NCBI RefSeq assembly: GCF_002812045.1
Contig: NZ_NPEG01000015.1
Span: forward strand, 1 to 64,000
DNA length: 64,000 bases
Direction: 5' to 3'
Source of the DNA: Leptospira haakeii
Lineage (GTDB): Bacteria > Spirochaetota > Leptospiria > Leptospirales > Leptospiraceae
The position numbers and the translations under genes were made by a program. Position 1 is the stretch's first letter. Every line of letters starts with the position of its first letter. The notes beneath the pieces are model-generated. The model did not search any database and was not told the DNA's origin. It was given only the letters and a program-made list of their open reading frames with translations. Positions 19,852-31,067 of the stretch are shown in pieces.

Positions 19852-22074
19852 TTATCTCAATATTCTTCTATCCTCGCTGGAATCCGAGATCTGTGCTGTT
19901 TTCTCTATTAGAAATTCTGAAAGTTTTTTGGCTCTCGGATGTTCTGGAGTGATCGCAGTTGCTTCTGCCAAAAGTTGAAACGATCTTTCCAATCTACTTT
20001 TAGAAGCATACATCTCCGCAAGATGAAGTAGATTATCAGAATCTATTGGATTTCTCATCCTATATCTTTCTCCTAAATCGATAGAAAGGACGATCTTCCC
20101 CGACTTACGAAGAAGTTTACTCACAGTAAAAAGAAATTCAGTATCCGTCGGCCTTCTTTGCACATACTTCAGACCAAGTTCTCCCGCCTTTGTATATTTT
20201 TTTCCAGAAGAATATTCTAAAGCAAGTCTTCTGCATTCCTGAACGGAAATCGTCTTCTGGATTTCATTCTTTTTTTCGAAATTAGGATCTTTGAGTAGGA
20301 CTTCGGTAGATGCTAAACTTTTTTTAGGTGCTTCTATTCTAAGAAGAGAAAGATCGTCAGTAATCTCTCCTTCTTTTAAGATTAATTCATAAGTGAGATC
20401 CAGATCTCCCCTTGCCTTTCCTACAATTTCCAAAAACCTAGAATCATCTGGATCAATTTCCGATTGGATCAAAAGATCATCTCTTCCATCCGATCCGGAG
20501 AATAAAACATCTCCGGATCTCAACTGAAATACTTCTATATGTACATTGCGCCCTATTCCTGAATGGCCTATCTTAAAATATTTTTCTTTAGGCTCCAAGA
20601 ACATAGTAGTTTCATCACGATAAAGAACAGGGGAAGGATGTTCGCAATTTATATAATATAGAACTCCTCTGGATTCATCAAGTAACCCTAAAAAGGCAGA
20701 TGCCATCAAGGAACCGTCGAATGCTTCAAAAACTTTTTGTAATTCTATAAACCAGTTTTTCAACCATCTCTCAGGCCAAACATTTCGATACAGAGCTGGA
20801 GTTCTTTCAATCATGGACCTAGAGATAGAACCCAAAATGATCGCCCCTACTGCACCTTGTAAAGACTTACCCATCGCATCAGCATTCACAAATGCAATAT
20901 AAGGTTTTCCTCTTAACCGAATGGAATGAGCGAGAGAAATATCTCCACCGATCTGTCTTTCTTTCTGTTTATAATTAAATTTTTTCTTCTGAACCGTTAA
21001 AGATCGAAAAGAATATTCGGAATCTTGCAATTGAATGGAATGTAAAGGTTCCGTTAAAAGAGAAGTTAGGAAATAATCCCCGTCTTGGCTAAGTTTTAAC
21101 TTTTGGATCTCTTCCAGACTTTTCCCAAGTTCGTCTGCAGTTTCTTTTAACTGTTTGGTCCTCTCTTCTACCTTGGATTCCAAACCTTCATTTAAGGATT
21201 GGATTTCCTCATAAAGCCCCCTCAATCGTTCCACAACCTTTCCGATCCTTTGTTCTTGTTTACCGAATTCATCCAAGGAAGACGGGGAAATTTTGAGACC
21301 GAAATTACCTTCTCCTACTTCTTCCAAAAAACCGGTTACGGAAGAAAGTCTGGATCGTATCGCCTCGGTCACTATCCATGCAGTAAAGATCAAGGGTACA
21401 GAAAATAAGAACGCCATGATCGCTAAGTGAAGAAGCGGATTTTCCAAGCGTATCCTACCATCTACAGTCGCGTACAACATATAGCCTAAAAGACTGAATG
21501 GCATGGAGATCATTGCCATAACGACTACCAGCAAACGTTTGGAATAAGGAAAAAATAATCTGGTTTTAGCTTCCACTTCCCTGAATTTATTCTTACTCAA
21601 AGCGGGACGGACCGAGTATTCAGTAATAAACAAATAACTAATAAACGAAATCGGAATAATTCCTAAATATAATGCAGGAATAGTGGCGATCAGATTTGGC
21701 CGATAACCCACGATCCAATAAACAATAAGATGAGCGAGTAATACGCCAAAAAACCAACGACCCGCGATCACAAAGGATTCATAGATAGGCTGAGTAATAT
21801 AAATTGATTTTGCAGAAGAAAGAAGATTTGGATCTACAGAACTTCTATCTTCCAAATAAGATGCCCTCTTCAATCTTATATATCTAAGATAGAAGGCTCC
21901 TAAAAGCATAGCTGTTGCTGCTATCGTTGCAGCCACTCCCATAGAAAGATATTCTTCTAAAGAATATAAAGAACCCGTAACTGCAGAAAAATAGACTGCG
22001 AATGGCACAGGAACAGTATGGGTAAATAGCTCCAGCCTCCAGGTTAGGACCGGCAAAAGACGTGCATGGCTCAT
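19852..22074 (-). CDS. Membrane-bound SpoIIE-type (PP2C) serine phosphatase with HAMP and TPR-like tail
   Basis: A 740-aa signalling protein. Several membrane segments occupy about residues 1-240 and include a second cluster (LLVVVMAMISMPFSLLGYMLYAT). A HAMP-like linker (about 240-290) and a coiled coil with LNEGLESKVEERTKQLKETADELG follow. A SpoIIE phosphatase domain runs about 350-560, with the acidic motifs FVNADAMGKSLQGAVGAIILGSI and VLFSGSDGRDDLL. A C-terminal helical repeat region (from about 630) resembles TPRs. It probably dephosphorylates an anti-sigma-factor antagonist; no partner is adjacent. Confidence 0.88.
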   Translation of the reverse strand: MSHARLLPVLTWRLELFTHTVPVPFAVYFSAVTGSLYSLEEYLSMGVAATIAATAMLLGAFYLRYIRLKRASYLEDRSSVDPNLLSSAKSIYITQPIYESFVIAGRWFFGVLLAHLIVYWIVGYRPNLIATIPALYLGIIPISFISYLFITEYSVRPALSKNKFREVEAKTRLFFPYSKRLLVVVMAMISMPFSLLGYMLYATVDGRIRLENPLLHLAIMAFLFSVPLIFTAWIVTEAIRSRLSSVTGFLEEVGEGNFGLKISPSSLDEFGKQEQRIGKVVERLRGLYEEIQSLNEGLESKVEERTKQLKETADELGKSLEEIQKLKLSQDGDYFLTSLLTEPLHSIQLQDSEYSFRSLTVQKKKFNYKQKERQIGGDISLAHSIRLRGKPYIAFVNADAMGKSLQGAVGAIILGSISRSMIERTPALYRNVWPERWLKNWFIELQKVFEAFDGSLMASAFLGLLDESRGVLYYINCEHPSPVLYRDETTMFLEPKEKYFKIGHSGIGRNVHIEVFQLRSGDVLFSGSDGRDDLLIQSEIDPDDSRFLEIVGKARGDLDLTYELILKEGEITDDLSLLRIEAPKKSLASTEVLLKDPNFEKKNEIQKTISVQECRRLALEYSSGKKYTKAGELGLKYVQRRPTDTEFLFTVSKLLRKSGKIVLSIDLGERYRMRNPIDSDNLLHLAEMYASKSRLERSFQLLAEATAITPEHPRAKKLSEFLIEKTAQISDSSEDRRILR

Positions 22075-22111
22075 TTTCGTTTCTCTTTTTCACTTAAATT
22101 AAAACCAACAC

Positions 22112-22127
22112 TGTAGCGATTGCTACA
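22112..22127. promoter_or_regulatory. Small inverted repeat upstream of the SpoIIE-type gene
   Basis: TGTAGC-GATT-GCTACA lies about 40 bases before the start of the minus-strand phosphatase gene. It could be an operator or a 5' hairpin. No regulator is known, and it may be chance. Confidence 0.3.
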
Positions 22128-22192
22128 CAGATCAATATTTTATTTCTAATATAAGATAAAATTAAGTGAAATCTTAGATTTAAGAAAAGCGC

Positions 22193-24304
22193 CTAACATT
22201 CTCTGCTAAATTTATTTTGATCTAGGACAGAGCGGATGCAGGAAAGTATCTCCGTGCCTAAATACGGTTTTTGGATAAAACAACTTACACCGAATTCTTT
22301 TAAAGAAAGTTTTAATTCAGGGTCCATAAATCCGCTTGCAAGAATGATTTTTACGGAACTATGAACCGCTCTGATCCTCTTTATAACTTCTCCTCCTCCA
22401 AACTTCGGAAGTCCCAAATCGGTCATCACCAATTGGATTTCAGAGTGTTTAAGAAGAAATTGTTCCACTCCATCTTCTCCATCAATAGCTAAATGTACTT
22501 TATATCCTTTAGATCCCAAAAGATCAGCTAACATACTTCGAAGGAGTTCTTCATCTTCTATAACAAGTATACTTTCGTTACCTCCTAAAGATTCAGAGAC
22601 TGAATAATCAGGCTTTATATTCAGTTCCGGCTTGTCTTTAGGAACAGGTAAGTATACGAAGAATGTAGTTCCCTTTCCTAATTCAGAATCTACTTCTATC
22701 CAACCTTTATGATTATCGATTACACTATATGCCAATGCAAGCCCTAGTCCTGTTCCCTTTCCGATATCCTTGGTAGTAAAGAATGGTTCAAAAATTCTCT
22801 GCTTCGTTTTTTCACTCATACCGCTACCTGAATCAGAAATACGTAATATTACGTATTTCTCGGCCATACTTTTGGAATATCCCATCTTTAGATTTTCCGA
22901 GTCGGTTAGAAAGGTCTCTATAGTCAAAAGTCCCCCGTCTTGCATAGCGTCCCGAGCGTTCACACATAAATTTAAGAGAACCTGATGGATCTGGTTAGCA
23001 TCCACCTGAACCAAAGGAAGATCTTCTTGGAAATCTGTAAGTAGTCGGATATTTTTCGGAAACGTCTGGGAGACCAATTTACTGATCTCTAATATGATAT
23101 CGTTTATTTGTGCAAGTTCCAGATTGAATTCCATTTTTCTGGCAAAAGTAAGAAGTTGCCTAACCAAGGAAGCTCCTCTTTGTGTAGCCATATGTAATGC
23201 CGAGACATGCTGAGAAAATTTTTCCGGATTATTCCGATTATTCTCTATCACTGATGTATGGCCCATTATGATGGAAAGTATATTATTGAAATCGTGAGCA
23301 ATACCGCTTGCCAAGGTGCCTAAACTTTCCAGTTTTTGCGCCTGGATAAGTTGTTCTTCTAACTCGGCCTTTCTTTTCTCGACTTCTTTTAATTGAACTT
23401 CTTTTAATTTATGTTCCGTGATATCTTCCGCGACTCCAGCAACTCGGATCGTATCTCCTTTTTCATTCTTAACAGGAAATGCTTTATCTCGGATCCATCT
23501 AACCTCTCCATCAGGACGAATGATCCTATACTCTTCTCTATATTCTCCGTTTACTTGTCTTGTCCTTGCACTATTCATCACCCTATCTCTATCATCCGGA
23601 TGGATACATTCCATCCAAGAAATAGGATTTTCCAAAAGACTTTGTCTGGACCTTCCCCAAATCTGTTCGTATCCTTGGCTGATATAGACTATTTCGTTTT
23701 TAGAAAGACTGGTCATCCAGAATACTTCATGGATCGCATCTGTAAGTTCTTTGAATAATTCTTCACCTTCTCGGTTCAGTCTTTCTGCCCTTATTCTTTC
23801 CTCAATTTCATAACCCAACTCCTCGCTTCTTCGTTGGAGCTCAAAATTTTTCTCTTCCAATTTTTCTACAAGCCTATGATTATATTGGCGAAGAGGAGCG
23901 GAATCCAGGACTAATCCTCTTACATTTCGTTTTGACCTAGGGTTTTGTATAAGTTTAACTACCGTTTCCTCCAATAATTTTAGTCCTGCTGGTTTTTTCA
24001 AAAATGCGTCCGCACCTAGATCAAAGGAAAGTTTTTCGTCCGAATCGGAAGTATAAGTGGCAGTATATATGATAATTGGAATATGTTTGAATTTCTCATT
24101 CTGTCTTACTTGAGAACAAAATTGATATCCGTCCATTTGAGGCATTAGAATATCCGAAATAATCAGATCTACTTCTGTATTTTCCAGGATCTCCAAAGCT
24201 TCTAGCCCGTTAGAAGCGGTGTAAATTTTCCTGGATCCATTTGCTAACTGAGCGGAAATTAATTTCCTGTTTTGATAGCTGTCGTCTACGACTAGAATGA
24301 GCAT
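22193..24304 (-). CDS. Hybrid sensor histidine kinase/response regulator (REC-PAS-HisKA-HATPase-REC)
   Basis: A 703-aa cytosolic hybrid kinase. Domain order: receiver (about 1-120, LVVDDS, DLIISDILMPQMDGYQFC and KKPAG), coiled linker, PAS/PAC (about 190-300, YRIIRPDGEVRWIRDKAF), HisKA with phospho-His in ASGIAHDFNNILSIIMGH (about 335), ATPase (LLNLCVNARDAM N box, SDSGSGMSEKTKQRIFEPFFTTK G1 box, GTGLGLA G2 box), and a second receiver (VIEDEELLRSM, VMTDLGLPKFGG, QKPY). It lies downstream of a receiver and a PAS kinase and probably forms one phosphorelay with them. Confidence 0.93.
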   Translation of the reverse strand: MLILVVDDSYQNRKLISAQLANGSRKIYTASNGLEALEILENTEVDLIISDILMPQMDGYQFCSQVRQNEKFKHIPIIIYTATYTSDSDEKLSFDLGADAFLKKPAGLKLLEETVVKLIQNPRSKRNVRGLVLDSAPLRQYNHRLVEKLEEKNFELQRRSEELGYEIEERIRAERLNREGEELFKELTDAIHEVFWMTSLSKNEIVYISQGYEQIWGRSRQSLLENPISWMECIHPDDRDRVMNSARTRQVNGEYREEYRIIRPDGEVRWIRDKAFPVKNEKGDTIRVAGVAEDITEHKLKEVQLKEVEKRKAELEEQLIQAQKLESLGTLASGIAHDFNNILSIIMGHTSVIENNRNNPEKFSQHVSALHMATQRGASLVRQLLTFARKMEFNLELAQINDIILEISKLVSQTFPKNIRLLTDFQEDLPLVQVDANQIHQVLLNLCVNARDAMQDGGLLTIETFLTDSENLKMGYSKSMAEKYVILRISDSGSGMSEKTKQRIFEPFFTTKDIGKGTGLGLALAYSVIDNHKGWIEVDSELGKGTTFFVYLPVPKDKPELNIKPDYSVSESLGGNESILVIEDEELLRSMLADLLGSKGYKVHLAIDGEDGVEQFLLKHSEIQLVMTDLGLPKFGGGEVIKRIRAVHSSVKIILASGFMDPELKLSLKEFGVSCFIQKPYLGTEILSCIRSVLDQNKFSREC

Positions 24305-24362
24305 AAAATTTAAGTCCGAAAAAGGACCATATATTGATAAGGGACGAAAAAATTCTTTTGGA

Positions 24363-24740
24363 TCATGGATTTAACCCCTTGATAAAGCCGTTAATTTGGT
24401 CCGTAAATTTTCTGGTATCGATTGGTTTTGTAATATAACCATCGCAACCTGCTCCATAAGCTTTCTGCGCATCCCCTTTCATTGCAAAAGCGGTAACAGC
24501 TATGACGGGTATATTTTTTGTATTTTCTCTTTCTTTTAATTGTCTAGTAAGAGTTAGTCCATCTACTCCCGGTAATTCTATATCCATTAGGATCAGATCC
24601 AAAGGGAAATTATCAATGATCTGAAGTGCCTCTTCCGCATTTCCAGCTTTCAAAACTTCGTATTCGTCCAACTCCAATAATTCGCAAATCAATTTAAGAT
24701 TTACTATATTATCATCTACAACCAAAACCTTAGGGGGCAT
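24363..24740 (-). CDS. Single-domain response regulator
   Basis: A 125-aa receiver domain without output domain. Conserved sites are the acidic pair VVDDN (8-12), phospho-acceptor Asp in LILMDIELPGVDG (about 53), Thr/Ser in AVTAFAM and Lys in YITKPID. It resembles DivK-type regulators. It sits two bases from the upstream PAS kinase gene and about 60 bases before the hybrid kinase gene, so a phosphorelay is likely. Confidence 0.93.
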   Translation of the reverse strand: MPPKVLVVDDNIVNLKLICELLELDEYEVLKAGNAEEALQIIDNFPLDLILMDIELPGVDGLTLTRQLKERENTKNIPVIAVTAFAMKGDAQKAYGAGCDGYITKPIDTRKFTDQINGFIKGLNP

Positions 24741-24742
24741 AT

Positions 24743-26290
24743 CTATTTACCGTTTGAGATCTTTCTTGGAAGTATTATAGTAAAAACCGATCCTTTTCCC
24801 AACTCACTTTCTACGTATATTTTTCCATTCATCAATTCCACGATCCTTTTGGTTAATGCAAGCCCGAGCCCTGTTCCCTGGAATTGTCTATTAGCGCCGC
24901 TATCAATTTGTTGGAATTCCTCAAAAATCCTATTTAAGTCGTTTTCTCCTATACCTATTCCATCGTCTTCGAATCTCATCTTGATCGTATTCCTGTCCTC
25001 CGCTTCCATACTCACTCTGATATTTCCGTTTTCGTGACTGAACTTGACGGCGTTGGATAACAGATTATACAAGATCTGTTTTATCTTTTGAGGATCTAAA
25101 GTCACCAAATCGATAGAGTCATCTATTTTTATCGAAAAACCGATCTTCTTCCTTCTTAATAATGGACGAATGATAGAGGAAACTTCTCTGATCGCGTTGG
25201 ATAAGGAGAATGTTTCCAAAAATAATTCCATCTTTCCGGATTCCACTTTGGCAAGATCCAGAACATCATTGATCAATTTAAGAAGATGATTCGCACTATT
25301 TAAGATATCTGTTAAGTATTCTTTTTGTTTTCCATTTAAAGGTCCCGGCCTTTCGTCGGAGAGTAATTCTGAAAAACCTATAATCCCGTTCAGAGGTGTT
25401 CTCAATTCATGAGACATGTTCGCCAAAAATTCACTTTTTAATCTGGCGGTTTCCTTCATCCTTTCATTCTGTTCTTCCAATGCGGCTCTTCTGAATTCCT
25501 CTTGCTGTTTTCTTTCTGTGATATCACGGATTGAACTGGAAACTAACATACCTTCTTCTGTTTCTAAAGGACTTAAGCTGATCTCTACTGGAAACTCTAA
25601 TCCATTCTTCTTTAGCCCGTATAATTCGAGCCCGCTTCCCATTCCTCGAACTTTCGGATCTTTGAAAAAACCGATCCTATTTTGCGGATGATTTGCTCTG
25701 AATCTTTCCGGAACTAAAACTTCTACCGGTTTGTGTAATAATTCTTCCCTAGGGTATCCGAATAATTTTTCTGCTTGGGAATTGATTAGTACGATATTTC
25801 CTTCCCGATTTACGATCACGACCGCGTCCGGTGCGGATTCCAGAAGTCCTCTGAACTTTGCTTCAGCCTTGATCCTTTCTCGAATGTCTCGGATAGCACT
25901 TAATACTAATGTTGTTTCTTCAGTTCTATAAGGGCTAAGGCTGATCTCTACCGGAAATTCCGCTCCGTTGGACTTCCTACCAAAAAGTTCCGAGCCCACT
26001 CCCATGGATCTAGTCCTAGGTTGTGTGAAATAATGATCACGATGAGAAATATGATTTTTTCTAAATCTATCAGGAAGAAGGATCTCTATTGGCTGTCCTA
26101 AAAGGTTCTCCATTTTGTAGTCGAACATTCTCAGGGCTTGTTCATTAACGAATACGATACTTCCTGAATCATTTACCATCACGATAGAGTCTGGTAAAGA
26201 TTCCAGAAGTCCCTTAAACTTAGCCTCGATTAGCCTTGCATCCTTCAAAGCTTTTTCGAACGTAATATCTTTTTCAGCAGGAGTTGTCAT
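24743..26290 (-). CDS. Sensor histidine kinase with two PAS domains
   Basis: A 515-aa soluble kinase without membrane segments. Two PAS/PAC modules follow one another (about 25-140 and 147-265); they are similar to each other (both with LLESxPDxxVxVN, HxPxxxxVE-type cores and FPVEISLSP), pointing to an internal duplication. HisKA has the phospho-His in [21 protein letters not shown]. The ATPase domain has [33 protein letters not shown] and [14 protein letters not shown]. Probably the sensor input for the adjacent receiver and hybrid kinase. Confidence 0.93.
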   Translation of the reverse strand: MTTPAEKDITFEKALKDARLIEAKFKGLLESLPDSIVMVNDSGSIVFVNEQALRMFDYKMENLLGQPIEILLPDRFRKNHISHRDHYFTQPRTRSMGVGSELFGRKSNGAEFPVEISLSPYRTEETTLVLSAIRDIRERIKAEAKFRGLLESAPDAVVIVNREGNIVLINSQAEKLFGYPREELLHKPVEVLVPERFRANHPQNRIGFFKDPKVRGMGSGLELYGLKKNGLEFPVEISLSPLETEEGMLVSSSIRDITERKQQEEFRRAALEEQNERMKETARLKSEFLANMSHELRTPLNGIIGFSELLSDERPGPLNGKQKEYLTDILNSANHLLKLINDVLDLAKVESGKMELFLETFSLSNAIREVSSIIRPLLRRKKIGFSIKIDDSIDLVTLDPQKIKQILYNLLSNAVKFSHENGNIRVSMEAEDRNTIKMRFEDDGIGIGENDLNRIFEEFQQIDSGANRQFQGTGLGLALTKRIVELMNGKIYVESELGKGSVFTIILPRKISNGK

Positions 26291-26373
26291 AATATTAGAA
26301 ATTCATATATTAGAGACGGGTACAATACTTTGAAAAAATTCCCAAAGCAAGCGCATTTCAAAAGGTTAATATT

Positions 26374-26412
26374 GGAAAAAAATTATTTTCCCTTCGTACA
26401 AGAAAACGAAGG
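26374..26412 (-). terminator. Rho-independent terminator of the 2-oxoglutarate dehydrogenase operon
   Basis: Read on the minus strand, CCTTCGT pairs with ACGAAGG (26391-26397 with 26406-26412) and is followed by A/T-rich sequence with a run of T (26374-26386). It lies about 40 bases after the last operon gene (stop at 26450). Confidence 0.6.
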
Positions 26413-26449
26413 CACTCGTAAAAGATTTAAGATTTTCTAAAAGATTAGA

Positions 26450-26854
26450 TTAGGTAGGATTTAATTTATCTACCCAAAGGGGGCGACTTCCCACAATTTC
26501 GGAGCCTACTTTAAAAAGTAGAATATACCTTCCTTCTTTTGGGAAAACTGCGTGAGGGATTGGGATCCCGATTTCAACAGGTTCGGAGCCGTTATTGACC
26601 CGGATATTACCTCCGACTCCTATTACTTTTTCTCCCGAATCTGCGTGTTCTAATTCTAGGGAAAATTCATGGTCTCCTGGGGAAAGATTTGTGACACATA
26701 CGTATATTCCCCAGGGAGGAAAGACTACGGGAAATTGTCCGGTAAAGAACTTGGTAAAAGTCCCTATAATTCCTTTTTTCCCGTTGTCTTCCGAGATGAC
26801 CCGGTCCGCAAAAACTAATGCTAATAGGACGGGTTCTCCCACGTTATTCGACAC
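26450..26854 (-). CDS. Small beta-rich protein (DUF6941-like), end of the 2-oxoglutarate dehydrogenase operon
   Basis: A 134-aa protein starting at GTG, six bases after the sucA stop. It lacks a signal peptide. It looks like an immunoglobulin-like beta-sandwich: LALVFADRVISEDNGKKGIIGTFTKF, FPPWGIYVCVTNLSPGDHEFSLELEH, VNNGSEPVEIGIPIPHAVFPKEGRYILLFKVGSEIVGSRPLWVDKL. I think this is the DUF6941 family but cannot confirm it. Its tight location after sucA suggests cotranscription; its role is unknown. Confidence 0.65.
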   Translation of the reverse strand: MSNNVGEPVLLALVFADRVISEDNGKKGIIGTFTKFFTGQFPVVFPPWGIYVCVTNLSPGDHEFSLELEHADSGEKVIGVGGNIRVNNGSEPVEIGIPIPHAVFPKEGRYILLFKVGSEIVGSRPLWVDKLNPT

Positions 26855-26860
26855 CTAAGA

Positions 26861-29635
26861 TCAGACAGTGTAAGCGTCTGAAACTAATTGTTCCTGCTCT
26901 TTAGTATGGACTTTCATGTGTCCTGCAGCAGGGCTTGCAGATTCTTTTCTTCCGGCGTATTTGAGTTTTGTTCCGTTAGGAAGAAGATCTTCGAATCTAT
27001 CTCTTACAAATGTCCAAGCACCTTGATTTTTAGGCTCTTCTTGGCACCAAACAAAAGTTTTAGCGTTTTTGTAAGTTTTAAGGACTTCTTGGATCTCTTT
27101 CGCAGGGAAAGGATAAACCTGTTCAACTCGGATAAGCGCCGTGTTCTGCACCTTATTCTCTTCTCTATATTTTAGAAGATCATAATATACTTTTCCGAAA
27201 CTGAAGACTACCTTTTCCACTTTGTCCGCTTTGATCTCGGCTTGGTCCGGAAGAACTTCTCTAAACGCTCCTTTTAATAGATCGTCTATTGGAGAAAGAG
27301 CTCCGGGGAAACGTAACAAAGACTTAGGAGTAAAGATGATCAGAGGTTTGCGGAAATTGCGCAGTATCTGTCTACGGAGTAAATGGAAATACTGAGCAGC
27401 ATTCGTACAGTTTGCCACTTGCATATTATTGTCCGCACATAGTTGTAAAAATCTTTCGACCCTACCGGAACTATGTTCTGGTCCTTGTCCTTCGTATCCG
27501 TGAGGAAGAAGTATCACAAGACCGGACATCCTTTGCCATTTCACTTCCGAGCTGGAAAGGAATTGATCAAAGATCACCTGAGTATTATTTGCAAAGTCAC
27601 CGAACTGAGCTTCCCAAAGAACTAGAGCGCTTGGATCAGAAAGTGAGTAACCATATTCAAAACCTAAAACAGAAAACTCAGACAAGGAGGAGTTAACAAC
27701 TTCTGCCCTTGCTTGTTTTTCCGAAATATGATTTAAACCTACGTATTTTGCTCCTGAGTTAATATCTACAAGAACCGCATGTCTATGAGAGAATGTTCCG
27801 CGTTGGCTGTCCTGACCGGAAAGACGAACTCTAAATCCGTTTTCCAAGATCGAACCGAAAGAAAGTGCCTCTGCCATTCCGTAATCCAAAGAAGCTTTTC
27901 CTTCTGCCATTTCTTTACGACTTTGTAGAAGTTTTACTAATTTAGGATTCGGAGTGAAACCATCAGGAACAGTGGTGATCGCTTTTACGATACGATCAAT
28001 TTGCTCCGCTAGTAGAGAAGTAGCAGTACCACTATCGAGAGGTTCTTTGGAATATTTCGCCCAAACACCTTGCATAGTATCCACTTTCATCTTGATATCT
28101 TGTTCTTTTGCTCTTTGGAAAGAATCTTCTAAACCTTGAGCGGAACCGTTCTTAATGAAATCCAACTCTTCTCCGGTAATATCACCGTCATTTATAAGTT
28201 TTTTCTCATATAATTGAGCAGTAGGGAGATGACTTTTAATGATGGAATACATTTTAGGCTGAGTAAATGCAGGCTCATCCGTTTCGTTATGACCTAATCT
28301 ACGATAACAGATCAAATCTATGATAAAGTCTTTTTTGAACTTTTGGCGATATTCCATTCCGAGTTTAGTCACTCGGTATACAGCTTCCGGATCGTCTCCG
28401 TTTACGTGAACGATCGGAATTTGATAACCTTTTGCAAGATCAGTTGCGTATAACGTGGATCTGGACTCATTCGGTAAAGTGGTGAATCCGATCTGGTTAT
28501 TGATCACAATATGGAAAGTTCCACCGGTTGTATAACCGTCGAGGTTCATTAGGTTGATGGTTTCTGCCACCACACCTTGTCCTGCAAACGCGGCATCTCC
28601 ATGGATGGTGATCGGCATAAATTTAGAACGATCCGCATCCCCATATTGTTCTTGGCGAGCACGAACGGAGCCGGTAACAACCGGGTTCACTGCTTCCAAG
28701 TGACTTGGGTTGAATGCAAGGGAAAGTTTAACTTCTTTCCCACTTGAAGTCATTTTACTATTAGAATATCCTAAGTGATACTTAACGTCTGCATAACTTC
28801 CGGCGCTTTTATCCGCCTTCTCTTCGAATTCTGCGAATACTAAAGAAGCAGGTTTTTCGATCACGTTTACGAGTACGTTCAAACGTCCTCTATGCGCCAT
28901 ACCGATCACGAGTCCGTCCATTTTGAAACGTCCGGCCTCCTCAACGATCGTGTCGAGCATAGGGATCATACTTTCTCCTCCTTCTAAGGAGAAACGTTTT
29001 TTACCCACGTATTTTTTAGCTAAGAATGTCTCCAAATGATCCGCTTGGAATAATTTTTCGAACAATCTCAGACGTGTACTTTTAGGAAGAGGGGCATGAT
29101 ATTCTGCAGACTCGATCTGATGTTGGAGCCATTCCCTTTCTTCGTCGTTTACTAAATAATATTGCTCATAACCTACAGTGCTGCAATATGCTTTTTCAAA
29201 CCAAGCTACAACATCTTTCAGTTTTGCACGACCCAGAGAGGGATTCTGTGTGTCGACTACTGTATCTAGATCCGCAGCGGTTAGATTTCCCAATTTGGAT
29301 TCGATGAACTTTCTGTTCGGTTGAGAAATTCCAAGAGGATCTACATTAGCAGCTAAGTGTCCCTGTCTACGATAAGCGTTCAACAGGTTAATAATCCCCA
29401 TCTCTCTGATGGACCCTGCCTGAGCATCCGTAAAAGAAGTGGCAACGGCTGATTTTCCGTTACCATTCCCATTTCCGTTAGATCCGTTAGGATATACTCC
29501 GTTAGTCTCTACTTCTTGGAAGAAGAGAGACCATTCTTTGTCCAAAGAGTTCGGATCCTTCTTAAACTTTTCGTAAAGTTCTTCGAGTAATGCTCCGTTC
29601 TCTCCGTATAATGCCATCAATTGTTCGATTTTCAT
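26861..29635 (-). CDS. sucA: 2-oxoglutarate dehydrogenase E1 component
   Basis: Thiamin-diphosphate-dependent E1 (924 aa) of the 2-oxoglutarate dehydrogenase complex. Key blocks are the N-terminal [74 protein letters not shown] and [23 protein letters not shown] Gly/Asn-rich linker (about 50-62, [12 protein letters not shown]) is notable. Catalyses decarboxylation of 2-oxoglutarate and succinyl transfer to the E2 lipoyl group. It follows lpdA by 13 bases. Confidence 0.96.
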   Translation of the reverse strand: MKIEQLMALYGENGALLEELYEKFKKDPNSLDKEWSLFFQEVETNGVYPNGSNGNGNGNGKSAVATSFTDAQAGSIREMGIINLLNAYRRQGHLAANVDPLGISQPNRKFIESKLGNLTAADLDTVVDTQNPSLGRAKLKDVVAWFEKAYCSTVGYEQYYLVNDEEREWLQHQIESAEYHAPLPKSTRLRLFEKLFQADHLETFLAKKYVGKKRFSLEGGESMIPMLDTIVEEAGRFKMDGLVIGMAHRGRLNVLVNVIEKPASLVFAEFEEKADKSAGSYADVKYHLGYSNSKMTSSGKEVKLSLAFNPSHLEAVNPVVTGSVRARQEQYGDADRSKFMPITIHGDAAFAGQGVVAETINLMNLDGYTTGGTFHIVINNQIGFTTLPNESRSTLYATDLAKGYQIPIVHVNGDDPEAVYRVTKLGMEYRQKFKKDFIIDLICYRRLGHNETDEPAFTQPKMYSIIKSHLPTAQLYEKKLINDGDITGEELDFIKNGSAQGLEDSFQRAKEQDIKMKVDTMQGVWAKYSKEPLDSGTATSLLAEQIDRIVKAITTVPDGFTPNPKLVKLLQSRKEMAEGKASLDYGMAEALSFGSILENGFRVRLSGQDSQRGTFSHRHAVLVDINSGAKYVGLNHISEKQARAEVVNSSLSEFSVLGFEYGYSLSDPSALVLWEAQFGDFANNTQVIFDQFLSSSEVKWQRMSGLVILLPHGYEGQGPEHSSGRVERFLQLCADNNMQVANCTNAAQYFHLLRRQILRNFRKPLIIFTPKSLLRFPGALSPIDDLLKGAFREVLPDQAEIKADKVEKVVFSFGKVYYDLLKYREENKVQNTALIRVEQVYPFPAKEIQEVLKTYKNAKTFVWCQEEPKNQGAWTFVRDRFEDLLPNGTKLKYAGRKESASPAAGHMKVHTKEQEQLVSDAYTV

Positions 29636-29648
29636 GATCGGATCTCCC

Positions 29649-31052
29649 CTAAGCGTGAATTGCCCACTTGTCTACGGCCATGGCGGCCTCTTTTACGACT
29701 TCGGACAATGTAGGATGTGCGTGGAAAGAACGTGCTATATCTTCCGAAGAAGCACCGAACTCTACTGCAACCGCAAGTTCAGCGATCATATCCGAAGCTC
29801 TAGGCCCGAACACAAACGCTCCCAATACCTTATCCGTTTTTTTATCTGCTAAAATTTTGACTTGGCCTTCCGCTTCGTTCATAGCCTTAGCTCTTGCATT
29901 CGGCTTAAATAATGACTTACCAACTTTGTATTCTACACTGGCAGCTTTTAGTTCTTCTTCACCTTTTCCAACCCAAGCCATTTCAGGCCAGGTATAGATG
30001 ATGCTTGGAACCGCAGCGTAATTCACATGTCCGGATTGACCCGCGAGTAATTCCGCAAGCGCAACACCTTCTTCTTCTGCCTTATGAGCAAGCATAGGTC
30101 CGTCGATTACGTCACCGATTGCGTAGATACCGGCAGCGCTGGTTTGGAAATGAGAATCTACCTTGATCCTTTTTCTCTCTGTTAATTGGACCCCTGCCGC
30201 CTCTAATCCGATCCCATCGATAAATGGTTTACGACCGACTGCAACAAGTACAACATCCGCATCCAGTTCGGATTCTTTTCCATCAGGTGCCGCAATCTTT
30301 ACTTTAGCACCTGATTTAGAAGCAGTCGCTCCTAATACCTTATGTTCGAATAAGAAATTAAAACCTTGGGACTCTAAACTTCTTTGCAATAAGCTACCGA
30401 AAGAACGATCTACTGTAGGAAGAAGTCCTGGTAGTAGTTCCACAACTGTGACTTCTGCCCCGAGTCTTCCCCATACGGAGCCTAACTCTAAGCCGATAAC
30501 TCCTGCACCGATCACTACTAGTTTTTTAGGAACTGATCTTAGATCGATTGCATGGTCAGAAGTGATGATAGACTTTCCGTCCACAGGCAGACCAGGTATA
30601 TCTATTGGAACAGAACCTGTCGCTAGAACGATATGTTTTGCGCTTAGAACTTCCTTTTTGCCGTCAGCTAAGGCAACTTCTACCTGGCCGCCTCCGAGCA
30701 ATTTACCAAAACCCTCATAACGAGTGATCTTGTTCTTCTTCATTAAGTAGTCTACACCGTCTGTGACTTCCTTAACGATCGTGTTCTTACGCTCCATGAG
30801 TTTGTTTAGGTCCAGAGTAACTTTGCCGACTCCGATCCCATGGATATCAGTCTTATGTAAAACTTTATGATATTCTTCAGAAGAATCCAAAAGTGCCTTA
30901 GAAGGAATACAACCTACGTTCAAGCAGGTTCCTCCCAAGGTTTTTCTTTTTTCGATGATCCCGGTTTTGAACCCGAGTTGAGCCGCTCGGATCGCGCCTA
31001 CATAACCTCCGGGTCCCGATCCGATCACTAATACGTCGTATTGTTCCGCCAT
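29649..31052 (-). CDS. lpdA: Dihydrolipoyl dehydrogenase (E3)
   Basis: A 467-aa FAD-dependent disulfide reductase that re-oxidises the dihydrolipoyl groups of E2 and passes electrons to NAD. The FAD motif is [18 protein letters not shown], the redox-active disulfide [16 protein letters not shown], the NAD motif [19 protein letters not shown] and the C-terminal catalytic [14 protein letters not shown]. Full length. It lies between sucB and sucA in an order opposite to the common sucA-sucB-lpd. Confidence 0.96.
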   Translation of the reverse strand: MAEQYDVLVIGSGPGGYVGAIRAAQLGFKTGIIEKRKTLGGTCLNVGCIPSKALLDSSEEYHKVLHKTDIHGIGVGKVTLDLNKLMERKNTIVKEVTDGVDYLMKKNKITRYEGFGKLLGGGQVEVALADGKKEVLSAKHIVLATGSVPIDIPGLPVDGKSIITSDHAIDLRSVPKKLVVIGAGVIGLELGSVWGRLGAEVTVVELLPGLLPTVDRSFGSLLQRSLESQGFNFLFEHKVLGATASKSGAKVKIAAPDGKESELDADVVLVAVGRKPFIDGIGLEAAGVQLTERKRIKVDSHFQTSAAGIYAIGDVIDGPMLAHKAEEEGVALAELLAGQSGHVNYAAVPSIIYTWPEMAWVGKGEEELKAASVEYKVGKSLFKPNARAKAMNEAEGQVKILADKKTDKVLGAFVFGPRASDMIAELAVAVEFGASSEDIARSFHAHPTLSEVVKEAAMAVDKWAIHA

Positions 31053-31067
31053 ACTTATTAGACTTCC

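Noticed and set aside
30163..30720. 185-aa reading frame on the plus strand inside lpdA
   Set aside because: It lies fully antisense to a strongly conserved gene and shows low-complexity Ser/Thr/Pro composition; it is a shadow of the lpdA codons.
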